From positions 33,435-97,434 of the forward strand of contig NZ_BNAL01000007.1 of the NCBI RefSeq assembly GCF_014653275.1: a DNA stretch of 64,000 nt, given 5' to 3'. A program made the translations under genes and the position numbers. The DNA comes from Deinococcus piscis (GTDB lineage: Bacteria; Deinococcota; Deinococci; Deinococcales; Deinococcaceae). Under the pieces are notes generated by a model, which was not told where the DNA came from, searched no databases, and saw only the letters and a list, made by a program, of their open reading frames with translations. Of this stretch, positions 30,782 through 41,501 are shown in pieces; position 1 is the first letter of the stretch; every line of letters starts with the position of its first letter.

Positions 30782-32293
30782 ATGACCCAGGAGCCTACGC
30801 CGCCCGCTTATGACCCCGCCGACCAAGAGGCCCGCTTCCAGTACAAATTCGGACAGGAGGGCATCACCTTCGATGATGTGTTGCTGACCCCCCGGCACTC
30901 ACAGGTGTTGCCCAGCGACGTCAATATTCAGACGCAGCTCACCCGCCGCATTCGGCTGAATATTCCTTTTATCTCGGCGGCAATGGACACCGTGACCGAA
31001 ACTGCGATGGCCGTGGCCCTGGCCCGCGAAGGTGGCATCGGCGTGATCCACAAGAACATGCCTATAGATACGCAGGCCGAAATGGTGCGCAAGGTCAAGC
31101 GCAGCGAAAGCGGCATGATCACCGACCCCATCACCCTGCCCGCCACCGCCACCGTCGCTGACGCAGACCGGCTGATGGGCGAATACAAGATCAGCGGGGT
31201 GCCGATCACGGACGCTGAAGGTCACCTCCAAGGCATCATCACCAACCGTGACATGCGCTTTGTGGACGACCTGAGCACCCCTATCCAGGATGTGATGACC
31301 AAAGAGGACCTGGTCACCGTGCCGGTGGGCACCACGCTGGAGCAGGCCCGCGAGATTTTCAAAGGCCACCGCATCGAAAAGCTGCTGGTGACCGACAGCG
31401 ATGGCACCCTGCGCGGCCTGATTACCATCAAGGACCTGACCAAGCGCATGAAGTACCCGAGTGCGGCCAAGGATGAGCTGGGCCGCTTGCGAGTAGCGGC
31501 AGCCATCGGCGTCAGCGCTGACCTGATGGACCGGGCAGCGGCGCTGGTGGCGGCTGGGGCCGACGTACTGGTGCTGGACAGTGCCCACGGGCACTCGCAG
31601 GGCATTTTGCGGGCGCTGGAGCAGGTCAAGAATCAATTTGAGGTGGATGTAATCGCTGGCAATATTGCCACCCGTAGCGGTGCCCGTGACCTGATTCTGG
31701 CCGGGGCTGATGCGGTCAAGGTGGGTATTGGCCCCGGCTCTATCTGCACCACCCGCGTGGTGACGGGGGTGGGCGTGCCCCAGATCACGGCCATCTTTGA
31801 GGCCAGCGCGGCGGCGATGGAAGCGGGCATTCCAGTCATTGCTGACGGCGGCATCAAGCAGACCGGCGATGTCCCCAAGGCGCTGGCCGCCGGGGCTAAC
31901 GTGGTGATGATGGGCTCGGCCCTGGCCGGCACCGACGAAGCCCCCGGCGAAATGGTGCTGCGCGACGGTCGGCGCTACAAGTCGTACCGTGGCATGGGCA
32001 GCTTGGGCGCAATGGGCGAGGGCAGCAGTGACCGCTACTTCCAGAGTGGCACCCGCAAGTTCGTGCCAGAAGGCATTGAGGGCATCGTGGCCTACCGGGG
32101 CACGGCGGGCGAGGTGCTGTACCAGTTTGCGGGCGGCCTGAAGTCCAGCATGGGCTACTGCGGCGCGGCTGACCTGGACGCTCTGCGCCGCGACGCACAG
32201 TTCGTACGGATTTCGGGGGCCAGCCTGGTCGAAAGCCACCCTCACGGCGTGACGATTACCAAAGAAGCGCCCAACTACGGCGGGGGGCGCTGA
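30782..32293 (+). CDS. guaB: IMP dehydrogenase
   Basis: IMPDH, 503 residues, oxidises IMP to XMP with NAD+, the rate-limiting step of guanine nucleotide synthesis. [18 protein letters not shown] begins the barrel. A pair of CBS domains is inserted at about 110-225. The catalytic cysteine is Cys322 in [11 protein letters not shown], and the flap carries [15 protein letters not shown]. It is three bases upstream of the site-2 protease gene, likely co-transcribed. Leaderless start. Confidence 0.97.
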   Translation: MTQEPTPPAYDPADQEARFQYKFGQEGITFDDVLLTPRHSQVLPSDVNIQTQLTRRIRLNIPFISAAMDTVTETAMAVALAREGGIGVIHKNMPIDTQAEMVRKVKRSESGMITDPITLPATATVADADRLMGEYKISGVPITDAEGHLQGIITNRDMRFVDDLSTPIQDVMTKEDLVTVPVGTTLEQAREIFKGHRIEKLLVTDSDGTLRGLITIKDLTKRMKYPSAAKDELGRLRVAAAIGVSADLMDRAAALVAAGADVLVLDSAHGHSQGILRALEQVKNQFEVDVIAGNIATRSGARDLILAGADAVKVGIGPGSICTTRVVTGVGVPQITAIFEASAAAMEAGIPVIADGGIKQTGDVPKALAAGANVVMMGSALAGTDEAPGEMVLRDGRRYKSYRGMGSLGAMGEGSSDRYFQSGTRKFVPEGIEGIVAYRGTAGEVLYQFAGGLKSSMGYCGAADLDALRRDAQFVRISGASLVESHPHGVTITKEAPNYGGGR

Positions 32294-32296
32294 GTC

Positions 32297-32941
32297 ATGG
32301 GCCTGCTTGGGCTACTTCAGACCGACCCGGTGGCTTTTGTCATCACGGCGCTGGCCCTGATGATGGCGCTGGCCTTCCACGAGTTCGCGCATGCCTGGAC
32401 GGCGGACCGTTTCGGGGACCCCACGCCGCGCTCACAGGGCCGGGTCACGCTGAATCCTCTGGCACACCTGGACCCCTTTGGCACGCTGCTGCTGCTGCTG
32501 GCGGGTTTCGGTTTCGCCAAGCCGGTGATGGTCAACATGAGCCGCCTGGGCCGCTGGCAGAACTTCTGGGTGGCGGCGGCGGGGCCTCTCAGCAATATCT
32601 TGCTGGCGGTGCTGGCGGGGGTGGTGCTGCGTTTCCTGCCGCCGGAGCTGGTCTTCGGGGCGAATTTGCAGGAGCTGACCACACTGGGGCAGGTGCTGCT
32701 GGTGTTCTTTTCGCTGAATGTGGGCCTGGCGGTGTTCAACCTGTTGCCGATTCCTATGCTGGATGGCAGCCGGATTCTCTCGGGGCTGGTGCCCCCCCTG
32801 GGCCGCGCCCTGATGGAATTCGAGCGCAGTCCGCTCAGCTTTGTGGCCGTCATGGCTTTTATTCTGCTGTTCCAGGGCCAGCTCGGCCAGTTCCTGCGTA
32901 TGGTGCGTGAGTGGGCACTGGGACTGGTGTTTGCTGTTTAG
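32297..32941 (+). CDS. Site-2 protease family (M50) membrane metalloprotease
   Basis: A 214-residue integral membrane protein of the YwhC-like M50 group. The zinc motif HEFAH is at residues 28-32 in the first helices, and the second ligand is Asp156 in [14 protein letters not shown]. About five membrane segments. No PDZ domain, so it is not RseP. Its natural substrate is unknown. It follows guaB closely and its stop overlaps the convergent CCA enzyme gene by four bases. Confidence 0.88.
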   Translation: MGLLGLLQTDPVAFVITALALMMALAFHEFAHAWTADRFGDPTPRSQGRVTLNPLAHLDPFGTLLLLLAGFGFAKPVMVNMSRLGRWQNFWVAAAGPLSNILLAVLAGVVLRFLPPELVFGANLQELTTLGQVLLVFFSLNVGLAVFNLLPIPMLDGSRILSGLVPPLGRALMEFERSPLSFVAVMAFILLFQGQLGQFLRMVREWALGLVFAV

Positions 32942-34092
32942 TGTTGCCCGTTGCCTGTGGGCCGCTCCTGCCACGCGTGCAGGGCGGCCCATTCTTCGTC
33001 CCGGCTGCTCACTTCTCCTGAACCGCGCAGCGCTTGCAAATGCCCCAGCGCCTGCCCCAGCCCCGGTCCCGGTGCCCAGCCAGCGGCCAACAGGTCGCGG
33101 CCTTGCAGCGGCTCGTAGTCTGGGCGCTGCGGAAAAAGCACGCGGCGGAGTGTCTGTTCAGGGCTGCCGGGCGCAAAAGTGGTGTGCGAGCGGGCGCGTT
33201 CCAGCAGCCGGGTGGGGGCGCTGCTGAGGCCCAGGCGTTCCTGCCAAAGCCCGGGTTGTTCTGCACCGTGCAGCAGGGCGGCGGCGTAGCCCACTGGCCC
33301 GGCACCTGCCGCGTGCAGGGACCGCCAGAGGTCTTCCAGGCCGTTGGGTAGGACGGCCCCGGCACCCCATTCCCGCAACCTGGCAGCGGCCTGGGCGGGG
33401 TCAGGCTCGTGAAGCAGCAAGCCCAGCTCGGCCCACAGGCGCGGGGTGGCGTGGGCCAGGGCCAGAGCGTCGGGCACTTGGCGCAACAAGTCTGGATGAG
33501 GTCGCAAGTCCAGCCGCGCGGCCAGACGTGCGGCGCGGATCAGGCGGCTGGCATCTTCGTGCAGCGAGTGGGCGTGCAGCGGGCGCAGGGTGCGGGCGTG
33601 CAGGTCGGGCAGGCCGCCGGTAGGGTCCAGCAACTCCGGCTCACTCAGCTTCAGGGCCAGCGCATTGAGGGCAAAATCGCGCCGCCAGAGGTCGTCTGTG
33701 AGCGTACCCGCCTGGGCGACGGGCCGCTGTCCGGGGACCGGATAGGTTTCGGATCGCGCCCGGATCAGATCGGCGCTGCGTCCGCCGGGGAGGGAGAGGG
33801 TAGCGTTGTCGAACTGGGGATGGAAGGTGTAAGGCAGGCCGGTGCGGGCGCTGTAGCGGCGTGCCAGCTCAGCCACGCTCAGACCGCCGGTGGTGTCCAG
33901 CACGATATCCAGGTCGGGCGAGTCGGCGGGCACATCCAGCAGCGCGTCGCGCACAGCACCGCCTACCAGTGCCAGCTCCCCCTGTCCAGCGGTGTCGGCA
34001 TGTAGGTCGCTCAGAAACTGCCGGTCAGCGGGGGAGAGAGCCTGCCAGACCTGTGCCCCCGCCGCATCCATGTTTCCTTGCAATCCCGCCAT
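32938..34092 (-). CDS. CCA tRNA nucleotidyltransferase / poly(A) polymerase family protein
   Basis: A class II nucleotidyltransferase of 384 residues. The head domain has [15 protein letters not shown] and the catalytic acidic pair DLDIVLD, then [13 protein letters not shown] and the [13 protein letters not shown] segment; the RNA-binding part starts [18 protein letters not shown]. Most likely a CCA-adding or A-adding enzyme; bacteria with split CC- and A-adding enzymes, as reported in Deinococcus, make the exact activity uncertain. ATG 34092 is preferred over 34071 because TACACT ends seven bases before it. Confidence 0.83.
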   Translation of the reverse strand: MAGLQGNMDAAGAQVWQALSPADRQFLSDLHADTAGQGELALVGGAVRDALLDVPADSPDLDIVLDTTGGLSVAELARRYSARTGLPYTFHPQFDNATLSLPGGRSADLIRARSETYPVPGQRPVAQAGTLTDDLWRRDFALNALALKLSEPELLDPTGGLPDLHARTLRPLHAHSLHEDASRLIRAARLAARLDLRPHPDLLRQVPDALALAHATPRLWAELGLLLHEPDPAQAAARLREWGAGAVLPNGLEDLWRSLHAAGAGPVGYAAALLHGAEQPGLWQERLGLSSAPTRLLERARSHTTFAPGSPEQTLRRVLFPQRPDYEPLQGRDLLAAGWAPGPGLGQALGHLQALRGSGEVSSRDEEWAALHAWQERPTGNGQH

Positions 34093-34099
34093 AAGGGGC

Positions 34100-34105
34100 A
34101 GTGTA
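34100..34105 (-). promoter_or_regulatory. -10 box of the CCA enzyme gene (leaderless)
   Basis: TACACT, seven bases before the ATG at 34092. It lies just past the 3' end of the MaoC gene's last codons. Confidence 0.6.
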
Positions 34106-34133
34106 CCGACTGGGCCACGGTCTCCCGTAGCGC

Positions 34134-34618
34134 TCAGGGCTGCGCCGGGCCGCCCTGCATCAGCATGGTGCGGGTGCACTCGGCCACCACTTCACCGCGC
34201 TGGTTGAGGGCGCGGTGCCGCACGGTGACGATGCCCTGACCAGGGCGGCTGCGGCTGGGCCGGGCTTCAAGCACTTCCGACTCGGCGCGGATGGTGTCGC
34301 CGTGAAAGACGGGGGCCGGGAACCGCACGCCATCCAGGCCCAGGTTGGCGATCAGGGTGCCCAGCGTCAGTTCGTGTACGCTCAGGCCCACCAGCAGGCT
34401 GAGGGTCATCATCGAATTGACCAGTGGCTGCCCAAACTCGCTCTGCGCGGCGTACTCAAAATCCAGGTGCAGCGGCTGCGGGTTCATGGTCAGCGTCGTA
34501 AAGAAAATGTTGTCGCTCTCGGTCAGCGTGCGGGTGATCCGGTGGCGAATCACCGTGCCGGGCGGCAACTCCTCGAAGTAGCGGCCCTGGGGGCGCAGCA
34601 GGTCGGCGTTCAGTTCGG

Positions 34619-34622
<4 letters not shown>
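34134..34622 (-). CDS. MaoC-family dehydratase
   Basis: A 162-residue hot-dog-fold hydratase. The catalytic pattern around [21 protein letters not shown] (Asp and His) is that of R-specific enoyl-CoA hydratases and mesaconyl-CoA hydratases; [14 protein letters not shown] is also conserved. It overlaps the CoA-ester lyase gene upstream by four bases (ATGA), so the two are translated together. The pair suggests cleavage or formation of a methylmalyl/malyl-type CoA ester, but the substrate is inference. Confidence 0.85.
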
Positions 34623-35497
<875 letters not shown>

Positions 35498-35503
35498 GCA
35501 GTC

Positions 35504-35509
35504 AGTCTA
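35504..35509 (-). promoter_or_regulatory. -10 box of the lyase-MaoC operon (leaderless)
   Basis: TAGACT, six bases before the ATG at 35497. Confidence 0.62.
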
Positions 35510-35528
35510 GAGCACAGCCCGCCGCCGC

Positions 35529-36992
35529 TTACAGGCTGAATTCTTCGTAGCCCGCAGGCACCTCTACCTGCACGGCTCCCAGGTCTTCCAGCGCGGCGGC
35601 CAGAGCCACCAGCCGGGCGTCGTCTCCAGCGCGGGCCACGAATTGCAGGCCCACTGGGAGCTGCTCACCGTCCACCGTCTCGAAACCGGCGGGCACGTTC
35701 AGCGCGGGTACGCCAGCCAGATTTACGGCGACAGTGTTCACGTCGGCAGCGTACATGGCGAGGGGGTCGCCGCTGCGTTCGCCCAGGCGGAAAGCGGGAA
35801 AAGGACTGGTGGGCATCAGCAGCACGTCAAAGCGGCCAAAGGCGTCTACGAACTCCTGTGCGATCAGGCGGCGTACCTGTAGGGCCTTGGTGTAATAGCG
35901 GTCCGAGTACCCACTGCTGAGGATAAACGTGCCCAGCATGATGCGCTTTTGGACTTCGGCCCCAAAGAATTCCTCGCGGGTGCGCCGCATGGTTTCGTCT
36001 GCGCCGCCCGCCCCCTCGGCGCGGCGGGCATAGTGCATGCCGTCAAAGCGCGACAGGTTGGAGCTGGCCTCGGCCATAGCGACCACGTAATAGGTAGCGA
36101 CTGCGTGGTCGAGGTGTGGCAGGCTGACTTCTTCTATCTCTGCGCCGGCCCCAGTCAGGGCTGCCTGCATGCGGCTCAGCGCTGCGTCCACGCCAGGGGT
36201 CAGTCCACGCCGGCCCTCGGTGACCAGGCCCACCCGCAGGCCACGCAGGTTCAGGGCGCTGCCGAACTCTGCCGAGTCACTCAAGCTGGTGGCGTCGTGG
36301 GGGTCATGGCCTGCCATCACGCCCATGACCAGGGCCAGGTCAGCGGCGCTCAGGGCAAAGGGGGCCACTGTGTCCAGGCTGCTGGCATAGGCCACCAGAC
36401 CAGAGCGGGAAATGCGCCCGTAGGTCGGCTTGAGGCCGTAGACGCCGCACAGTGCAGCGGGCTGCCGCACCGAGCCGCCGGTGTCGCTGCCCACGGTGAG
36501 CGGAGCCAGTCGGGCGGCGATGGCCACCGCGCTGCCGCCGGAGCTGCCGCCCGGCACGCGCCCGGTGCCCCAGGGATTGAGGGTGGGGCCAAAAGCACTG
36601 TTCTCGGTGCTGGACCCCATCGCGAACTCGTCCATGTTGGCTTTGCCCACCACTACGGCTCCAGCGTCCATCAGCCGCTGCACTGCGGTGGCCGTGTAGG
36701 GCGAGCGGTATTCGGCCAGCATGTGGCTGGCGCAGGTGGTCCGGGTGCCACGCAGGTTGAGGTTATCCTTAATAATGACAGGCACCCCCGCCAATGGAAG
36801 AAGTTCGTCAGTGTTGAGCCGCCGCTTCAGCGCCTGAAGTTGCTCGCTGGGATCCACTTCACTCAGCACGGCATGGAGTGGGCTGGCGTCCCGCATCCGG
36901 CGCAGCGCCTCCTGAGCGGCGGCGTCCGGGGCCAGGGTGCCGCTGCGAACGGCCTGCGCAAGCGTGGTGGCGGGTGAAGGCAAACTGGGCAT
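35529..36992 (-). CDS. gatA: Asp-tRNA(Asn)/Glu-tRNA(Gln) amidotransferase subunit A
   Basis: GatA, 487 residues, the glutaminase-type amidase of the GatCAB complex that amidates misacylated tRNAs. The Ser-cisSer-Lys triad is Lys75 (PVIIKDNLNL), Ser150 (VPGGSSGGSA) and Ser174 (GSDTGGSVRQPAA), with the same spacing as in characterised GatA. The start at 36992 is supported by TACACT seven bases upstream; a longer open frame before it is not conserved. gatB and gatC are not in the window. Confidence 0.94.
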   Translation of the reverse strand: MPSLPSPATTLAQAVRSGTLAPDAAAQEALRRMRDASPLHAVLSEVDPSEQLQALKRRLNTDELLPLAGVPVIIKDNLNLRGTRTTCASHMLAEYRSPYTATAVQRLMDAGAVVVGKANMDEFAMGSSTENSAFGPTLNPWGTGRVPGGSSGGSAVAIAARLAPLTVGSDTGGSVRQPAALCGVYGLKPTYGRISRSGLVAYASSLDTVAPFALSAADLALVMGVMAGHDPHDATSLSDSAEFGSALNLRGLRVGLVTEGRRGLTPGVDAALSRMQAALTGAGAEIEEVSLPHLDHAVATYYVVAMAEASSNLSRFDGMHYARRAEGAGGADETMRRTREEFFGAEVQKRIMLGTFILSSGYSDRYYTKALQVRRLIAQEFVDAFGRFDVLLMPTSPFPAFRLGERSGDPLAMYAADVNTVAVNLAGVPALNVPAGFETVDGEQLPVGLQFVARAGDDARLVALAAALEDLGAVQVEVPAGYEEFSL

Positions 36993-36999
36993 AGGCCCC

Positions 37000-37005
37000 A
37001 GTGTA
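37000..37005 (-). promoter_or_regulatory. -10 box of gatA (leaderless)
   Basis: TACACT, seven bases before the ATG at 36992. Confidence 0.65.
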
Positions 37006-37041
37006 CCCGCCACTGCCCGGCTTTTTTGCGGCCTACCGTGC

Positions 37042-37590
37042 TCAGCCGCGCAGCAGTTCCGAGAAGTCGTTGCCTTCGAGTGGGGGCAGTTCTTCAAGCG
37101 CGGCCAGGCCAAATTCCACCAAGAACTTTTGGGTGGTGCCGTACAGGATGGGCTGCCCCACCGCGTCGCTGCGGCCCACCGCTTTGACCAGCTCGCGCTC
37201 CTGCAAGGTGACCAGCGGAGAAGCGCTGCCGCCGCGCATGGCTTCGATTTCGGCGCGGGTCACGGGCTGCCGGTAAGCGATCACGGCCAACACTTCCAGG
37301 GCCGCCTGGCTAAGCGGTGGGAGGGCTGGTGGGGCCAGGACCGGAGCCAGGCGCGGCCCCAGCTCTGGCGGCACGTACAGCCGCCAGCCCCCGGCCACCA
37401 GCTCGGCAGCCAGGCCCAGTTCGGGCAGACGGCCCTGCAACTCCTGCACCATGCGCAGCGTGGCGTCCTCGCTGAGCCCGGTGAGTCCGGCCAGCTCGCC
37501 CAGTCGCAGAGGCCGACCAGCTGCCAGCAGCGCTGCACAAATCAGTTGCAGCGGGGTAGGTTCGGACACGGGGCCAGACTGAGCGGACAT
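37042..37590 (-). CDS. scpB: Segregation and condensation protein B
   Basis: ScpB, 182 residues, the winged-helix dimer partner of ScpA in the SMC condensin complex. LQLICAALLAAGRPLRLGEL, AALEVLAVIAYRQPVTRAEI and RSDAVGQPILYGTTQKFLVEF are the family blocks. The start is uncertain: ATG 37590 has TATGAT ten bases upstream, while ATG 37605 has a weak GCGGAG site. scpA is not adjacent. Confidence 0.9.
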   Translation of the reverse strand: MSAQSGPVSEPTPLQLICAALLAAGRPLRLGELAGLTGLSEDATLRMVQELQGRLPELGLAAELVAGGWRLYVPPELGPRLAPVLAPPALPPLSQAALEVLAVIAYRQPVTRAEIEAMRGGSASPLVTLQERELVKAVGRSDAVGQPILYGTTQKFLVEFGLAALEELPPLEGNDFSELLRG

Positions 37591-37781
37591 ACGGCCAAAT
37601 ATCATAGCGCTCCGCAGCGCTTCAGCCCGCGCAGCCCTTCCGGGCTGGGCAGGTCCAGCTCCTACGTACAGCGCTCAATGCCGCAACATTCCGAACATGC
37701 TGCTAAAAGCGTTCCTGGCCTTGGTTCCACCGCTGAGCTCCTGACCGGTTTGGCCGCAATCCGTATCAGTTGCAGCCCATA

Positions 37782-38453
37782 TCAGTCCAGTGGCAGCTCA
37801 TTCAACGCGGTGCCGCGTAACTGTGCCCGCACGGCATCCAGCGGCAACGCCCCGGCGCGCAGGACGCCCCATCCCGCTTCGCTGACGCGCAGTACGGTAC
37901 TGGCTTCTCCGCTGGGAGGCTGGCTGCCCTCTGCGATAAACCTTCCTGCCAATCCTAGGGTGCGGGCTTCGGCTTCACTGCGGGCGACGGGTTGGCCGCT
38001 GAGATTCAGGCTGCTGGTCAGCAGACGGCCACCACTTTCACGTAGCAGCGCCTGAGCTGCCGGATGAGCTGGCACCCGCAGGCCCACCCACCCACCAGGG
38101 GCAAGGTATTCCGGCAGCCCGGCCTGCGCCTGTACCACCAGGGTGAGCGGTCCTGGCCAGAAGGTGGTCAGCGGGCGCAGCACTTCCGGGTGCAGAGCCC
38201 AGGACAGTGCCAGCTCCGGCGATGCGCACGACACCTGAAATGCCTGCTGTGGGTCGCGGCCTTTGGCCTGAATGAGTGCCTGCCAGCCTTCTTCACTGGG
38301 CGGTGCCCCCAGCCCCCAGACGGTTTCGGTGGGGAAAGCTGTCAGTAGCGCCAATGTCTTGGAACGGTCATGGCACTGCGGGGCAGATGAGAGAACTTTC
38401 ATAACAAGATTCTGTCTGAAAGCGTCCGAGCGTGGGCTTGCCCCTTCATTCAT
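37782..38453 (-). CDS. L-threonylcarbamoyladenylate synthase (TsaC/Sua5, YrdC domain)
   Basis: A YrdC-domain protein (223 residues from 38453, or 206 from ATG 38402) that makes threonylcarbamoyl-AMP for tRNA t6A. The usual PTDTVYGLG is FPTETVWGLGA here, the KRP-type loop is AKGRDPQQAFQV, and FWPGPLTLVVQA and GWVGLRVPAHPAAQALL are clear. The departures from consensus in the nucleotide loop suggest a divergent member. It is divergent from pilC with overlapping promoter regions (TAGAAT at 38467-38472 on this strand). Confidence 0.82.
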   Translation of the reverse strand: MNEGASPRSDAFRQNLVMKVLSSAPQCHDRSKTLALLTAFPTETVWGLGAPPSEEGWQALIQAKGRDPQQAFQVSCASPELALSWALHPEVLRPLTTFWPGPLTLVVQAQAGLPEYLAPGGWVGLRVPAHPAAQALLRESGGRLLTSSLNLSGQPVARSEAEARTLGLAGRFIAEGSQPPSGEASTVLRVSEAGWGVLRAGALPLDAVRAQLRGTALNELPLD

Positions 38454-38481
38454 ATGCTTCTTGAGGATTCTAAAGAAAGCT

Positions 38482-38487
38482 TATAAT
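38482..38487 (+). promoter_or_regulatory. -10 box of pilC (leaderless)
   Basis: A perfect TATAAT six bases before the ATG at 38494; TTGAGG at 38461 may be the -35 (15-base spacer). No ribosome-binding site. Confidence 0.7.
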
Positions 38488-38493
38488 TTTCAC

Positions 38494-39714
38494 ATGGCGG
38501 TTTATCAGTACAGAGTGCGTGACGGTTCGGGCAAGATTTTGACGTCACAGATGGAAGCGGACAGTATGGCCCAGGTCCGTGAGGCGCTGCGGTCTCGCAA
38601 GTTGATTATTCTCGATATCAAGGAGCCCGCTACGGGCCTGAATGCTGATATTAAGATTCCTGGCCTGAGCAACCGGCCCCCGGACCTCAAGACGGTGGCC
38701 CTATTCAGCCGCCAGATGGCGACGCTGATCAATGCTGGTGTGCCCCTGGTCCAGTCGCTGTTCATCATGCAAAAGCAGATTGAGCACAAGAGCTTTCAGG
38801 AGATTGTCCGCAGGGTGCGCGTGGATGTCGAAGGTGGCCTGCCGATGAGCGAGGCGATGGCCAAGCATCCCAAAGCATTCAACCGCCTGTACCTGAACCT
38901 GGTGCGGGCCGGTGAAACCTCAGGAACGCTGGAGCTGATTCTGGACCGCATTGCCGAGTTCCAGGAAAAGGACCTGGCCCTGCGCGGCAAGGTCAAGAAG
39001 GCGCTGACCTATCCGACCATTGTGCTGGTGTTCGCGCTGCTGATCACCTGGGGTCTGATCCGTTTTGTGGTGCCCACCTTCGGGGACATCCTGACTTCTA
39101 TGAATGCGGAACTGCCCATCATCACCCGCATGTTGATGGCGATGTCGGATTTCCTGCAAAGCTATACCTGGGTTCTGGTGTTGCTCGCCGTCCTCATGTA
39201 CGTGGCCTACCGCTGGTATTACTCCACGCCGCAGGGCCGGCGCGTGATTGACCAGATCAAGCTCAAGATGCCGCTGCTGGGGCCACTGGCACGCAAAGGT
39301 GCGATTGCTTCGTTTAGCCGCACTCTGGGGTTGTTGCTCAGCAGCGGGGTGAACATCATCGAATCGCTGGACATCACCAAGGGCACCGCCGACAACGCCA
39401 TCATTGAGGAATCTATTGAGAACGGCAAAAACGTGGTGACGGTGGGTGAGCCGCTTAGCGGAAGTCTGGCGGCCAGCCCGGTGTTTCCCCCGATGGTCAC
39501 CAGCATGGTGGCGATTGGTGAGGAAACTGGCGCGCTGGACGACATGCTGGAAAAGGTGGCTGATTTCTATGACCGCGAAGTCGAAGAAGCCGTAGACAGC
39601 TTGACCGCAGCCATTGAGCCGATCATGATTGTGGCCCTCGGCGGTATCGTGCTGTTTATTGTGCTGGGGATGTTCACGCCGATGTTCTCGATCATCAACA
39701 CCCTCAGCGCCTAA
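38494..39714 (+). CDS. pilC: Type IV pilus inner-membrane platform protein PilC (type II secretion F family)
   Basis: PilC, 406 residues, the polytopic platform of the type IV pilus machine, which in Deinococcus-Thermus also serves DNA uptake. It has an N-terminal ARMS-like region VYQYRVRDGSGKIL and two GspF domains, each with a motif like FSRQMATLINAGVPLVQSL and FSRTLGLLLSSGVNIIESL, then GETSGTLELIL and GEETGALDDMLEKVADFYD. Three membrane segments. The start is fixed by TATAAT six bases upstream. No other pil genes are adjacent. Confidence 0.93.
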   Translation: MAVYQYRVRDGSGKILTSQMEADSMAQVREALRSRKLIILDIKEPATGLNADIKIPGLSNRPPDLKTVALFSRQMATLINAGVPLVQSLFIMQKQIEHKSFQEIVRRVRVDVEGGLPMSEAMAKHPKAFNRLYLNLVRAGETSGTLELILDRIAEFQEKDLALRGKVKKALTYPTIVLVFALLITWGLIRFVVPTFGDILTSMNAELPIITRMLMAMSDFLQSYTWVLVLLAVLMYVAYRWYYSTPQGRRVIDQIKLKMPLLGPLARKGAIASFSRTLGLLLSSGVNIIESLDITKGTADNAIIEESIENGKNVVTVGEPLSGSLAASPVFPPMVTSMVAIGEETGALDDMLEKVADFYDREVEEAVDSLTAAIEPIMIVALGGIVLFIVLGMFTPMFSIINTLSA

Positions 39715-39732
39715 TGAAGCTGTTGGAGAGGG

Positions 39733-39759
39733 GCGGACATGTAGATGGTCCGCTTTTCT
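39733..39759 (+). terminator. Terminator after pilC
   Basis: GCGGAC and GTCCGC pair around a nine-base loop, followed by TTTTCT. The rest of the 219-base gap to the next gene shows no other clear element. Confidence 0.65.
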
Positions 39760-39933
39760 CTGGAATAGCCCGCCCCTCTTGGTCCACGCCGCAGCGGCAG
39801 GGCCGAATCAGAATCTGAAGTTCGCCGCCAGCTTGCCTATACCCCTTTCTGTCACGGAGTCTTTTTATGGTGCCCGGCCTTCTCTCTTTCAGCGGTCCTT
39901 CCACCTGCCCGGCTTGCAGGTGGTGGGAAACCG

Positions 39934-41016
39934 TTGTTTAGACCGCAGCTCGGTGCCCGCAGAGGTGGCGGGGCCGAGCTGAGAGCGGCCTGCTTGACCG
40001 ATCCTGGGTTGCAGCGCCGGGGTTCAGTGAATCAGGATGCCGTGCTGGAGGCCAAGCTGCCCGGTGCTCAGTTGTTTGCGGTGGCGGACGGCATGGGCGG
40101 TCACGCCGCTGGTGAGCTGGCGGCCCACTTGGCCCTGAAGGCGTTTGCCGGTGTGGTTCAGCATCAGCGCGGGCGGCTGCAGCAGCGGATGATTTATGCC
40201 GCTGAAAGTGCCAATCAGGCGGTGTACCAGCGGGCCACAGGCGAGCTGAGCGGCATGGGGACCACCCTGCTGGCCGCTGTGGTGTCTCAGGGCGCTCTCT
40301 ACCTGGCCCATGTCGGAGACTCGCGGGCGTACCTGCTGCGCGGCGAATCCCTGTTTCGGCTGACCGATGACCACTCCTGGGTGGCTGATCAGCTGCGGGC
40401 AGGCGCACTGACCCCCGAACAGGCCTGCACCCACCACTGGCGCAATGTGGTGAGCAACGCGCTGGGCGGTGAGGAACGGGTCCGGCTTGAACTGCTGAGT
40501 GTGCCCCTGGAAGCTGGTGACCGTCTGCTGCTGTGTACCGATGGGCTGTACGGCCCCGTTGGGGACCACAAGTTGCTGACCGTCCTGGGGCTGCCGCGCA
40601 CGCCAGAGCAGACGGCCCAGACCCTGATTGATCTGGCGAATCAGGCCGGAGGGCCAGACAACATCTCAGCGGTGATCGTGGACATTCTGGATCCTGGGGG
40701 ACCGCCGTCCCGTCCGCTGCCACGTCGCCAGGAAGGGCCCGTGTATGCCGATCAATTGCTCAGGCAAGTGCAGCAGGGCTCACCGCTCAGTTATATGCTG
40801 CTCGGCACGGTCTATATGCTGCTGCTGATGATGGCGTTGCTGCCCATGTACCGACTTTACACTGCCTTGCTGGGCCTGAGCCTGCTGGGCCTGCTGCTGC
40901 TGTATATGCGCTACTGGCAAGCCAAGCAGGAGCCGGTGCTGCGTCCTGAAGCGCGAATCACGCTGGGGCAGCCAGGCCAGGACTCGTGGAGCGGACGGGG
41001 GCCCCTGAATACCTGA
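39934..41016 (+). CDS. PP2C-type serine/threonine phosphatase with C-terminal membrane anchor
   Basis: A 360-residue phosphatase. PP2C motifs in order: LTDPGLQRRGSVNQDA, FAVADGMGGHAAGELAA (metal Asp52), GMGTTLLAAVV, HVGDSRAYLLRG, LCTDGLYGPVGD and GGPDNISAVIV. After residue 285 two hydrophobic segments anchor it in the membrane. It probably opposes Hanks-type kinases. No ATG is available; TTG at 39934 gives this length, but TTG at 39994, just before TDPG, is also possible. Confidence 0.85.
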   Translation: MFRPQLGARRGGGAELRAACLTDPGLQRRGSVNQDAVLEAKLPGAQLFAVADGMGGHAAGELAAHLALKAFAGVVQHQRGRLQQRMIYAAESANQAVYQRATGELSGMGTTLLAAVVSQGALYLAHVGDSRAYLLRGESLFRLTDDHSWVADQLRAGALTPEQACTHHWRNVVSNALGGEERVRLELLSVPLEAGDRLLLCTDGLYGPVGDHKLLTVLGLPRTPEQTAQTLIDLANQAGGPDNISAVIVDILDPGGPPSRPLPRRQEGPVYADQLLRQVQQGSPLSYMLLGTVYMLLLMMALLPMYRLYTALLGLSLLGLLLLYMRYWQAKQEPVLRPEARITLGQPGQDSWSGRGPLNT

Positions 41017-41043
41017 AGGGGTCAGTTCCGGCCCCGCTTCGGT

Positions 41044-41049
41044 TAGATT
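41044..41049 (+). promoter_or_regulatory. -10 box of ridA (leaderless)
   Basis: TAGATT, six bases before the ATG at 41056; same box and spacing as ftsH. Confidence 0.65.
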
Positions 41050-41055
41050 GGGGAC

Positions 41056-41433
41056 ATGAAAGAACAAGTGAAGACGGATCAGGCAGCGCCTGCCATCGGT
41101 GCTTATAGCCAGGGCGTCAGCTTTGGCAATCTGGTGATTACCAGCGGTCAGCTGGCGCTGCTGCCCAGCGGCGAGTGGGCGGGCGGCGATGCCCGCGCCC
41201 AGGCCAAGCAGGCGATGGACAACCTGGGCGCGGTGTTGCGGGCTGCGGGGACCGACTATGACCGGGTGGTCAAAACCACCATTTTTGTGGCGAACATGGA
41301 CGACTTTGCCGATATCAATGAGGTGTATTCGGGGTACTTCCAGCCACCTTTTCCGGCCCGCTCGCTGGTGCAGGTGGCCCGGCTACCCAAAGATGCCCTG
41401 GTCGAGATTGAGGCCATCGCCGAACTGCACTGA
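41056..41433 (+). CDS. ridA: RidA family enamine/imine deaminase
   Basis: RidA, 125 residues, hydrolyses reactive enamine/imine intermediates such as 2-aminoacrylate. AIGAYSQGVSFGNLVITSGQ, VVKTTIFVANMDDFADINEV and FPARSLVQVARLPKDALVEI with the carboxylate-binding Arg are all in place. Single gene. Confidence 0.94.
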   Translation: MKEQVKTDQAAPAIGAYSQGVSFGNLVITSGQLALLPSGEWAGGDARAQAKQAMDNLGAVLRAAGTDYDRVVKTTIFVANMDDFADINEVYSGYFQPPFPARSLVQVARLPKDALVEIEAIAELH

Positions 41434-41501
41434 CTTACGGGCAGACTTTGGCGGGCATCCTTTCTTCGGGATGCCCGCCGATCTGTCATGACGGGGTGGC
41501 C

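Noticed and set aside
30899..32245. A 448-codon open frame antisense to guaB
   Set aside because: Same reason: a high-G+C shadow without domains or a ribosome-binding site.
34071..34092. The ATG at 34071 (with AAGGAA upstream) as the CCA enzyme start
   Set aside because: TACACT seven bases before the ATG at 34092 matches the leaderless pattern of many other genes here; both remain possible, but the upstream one is favoured.
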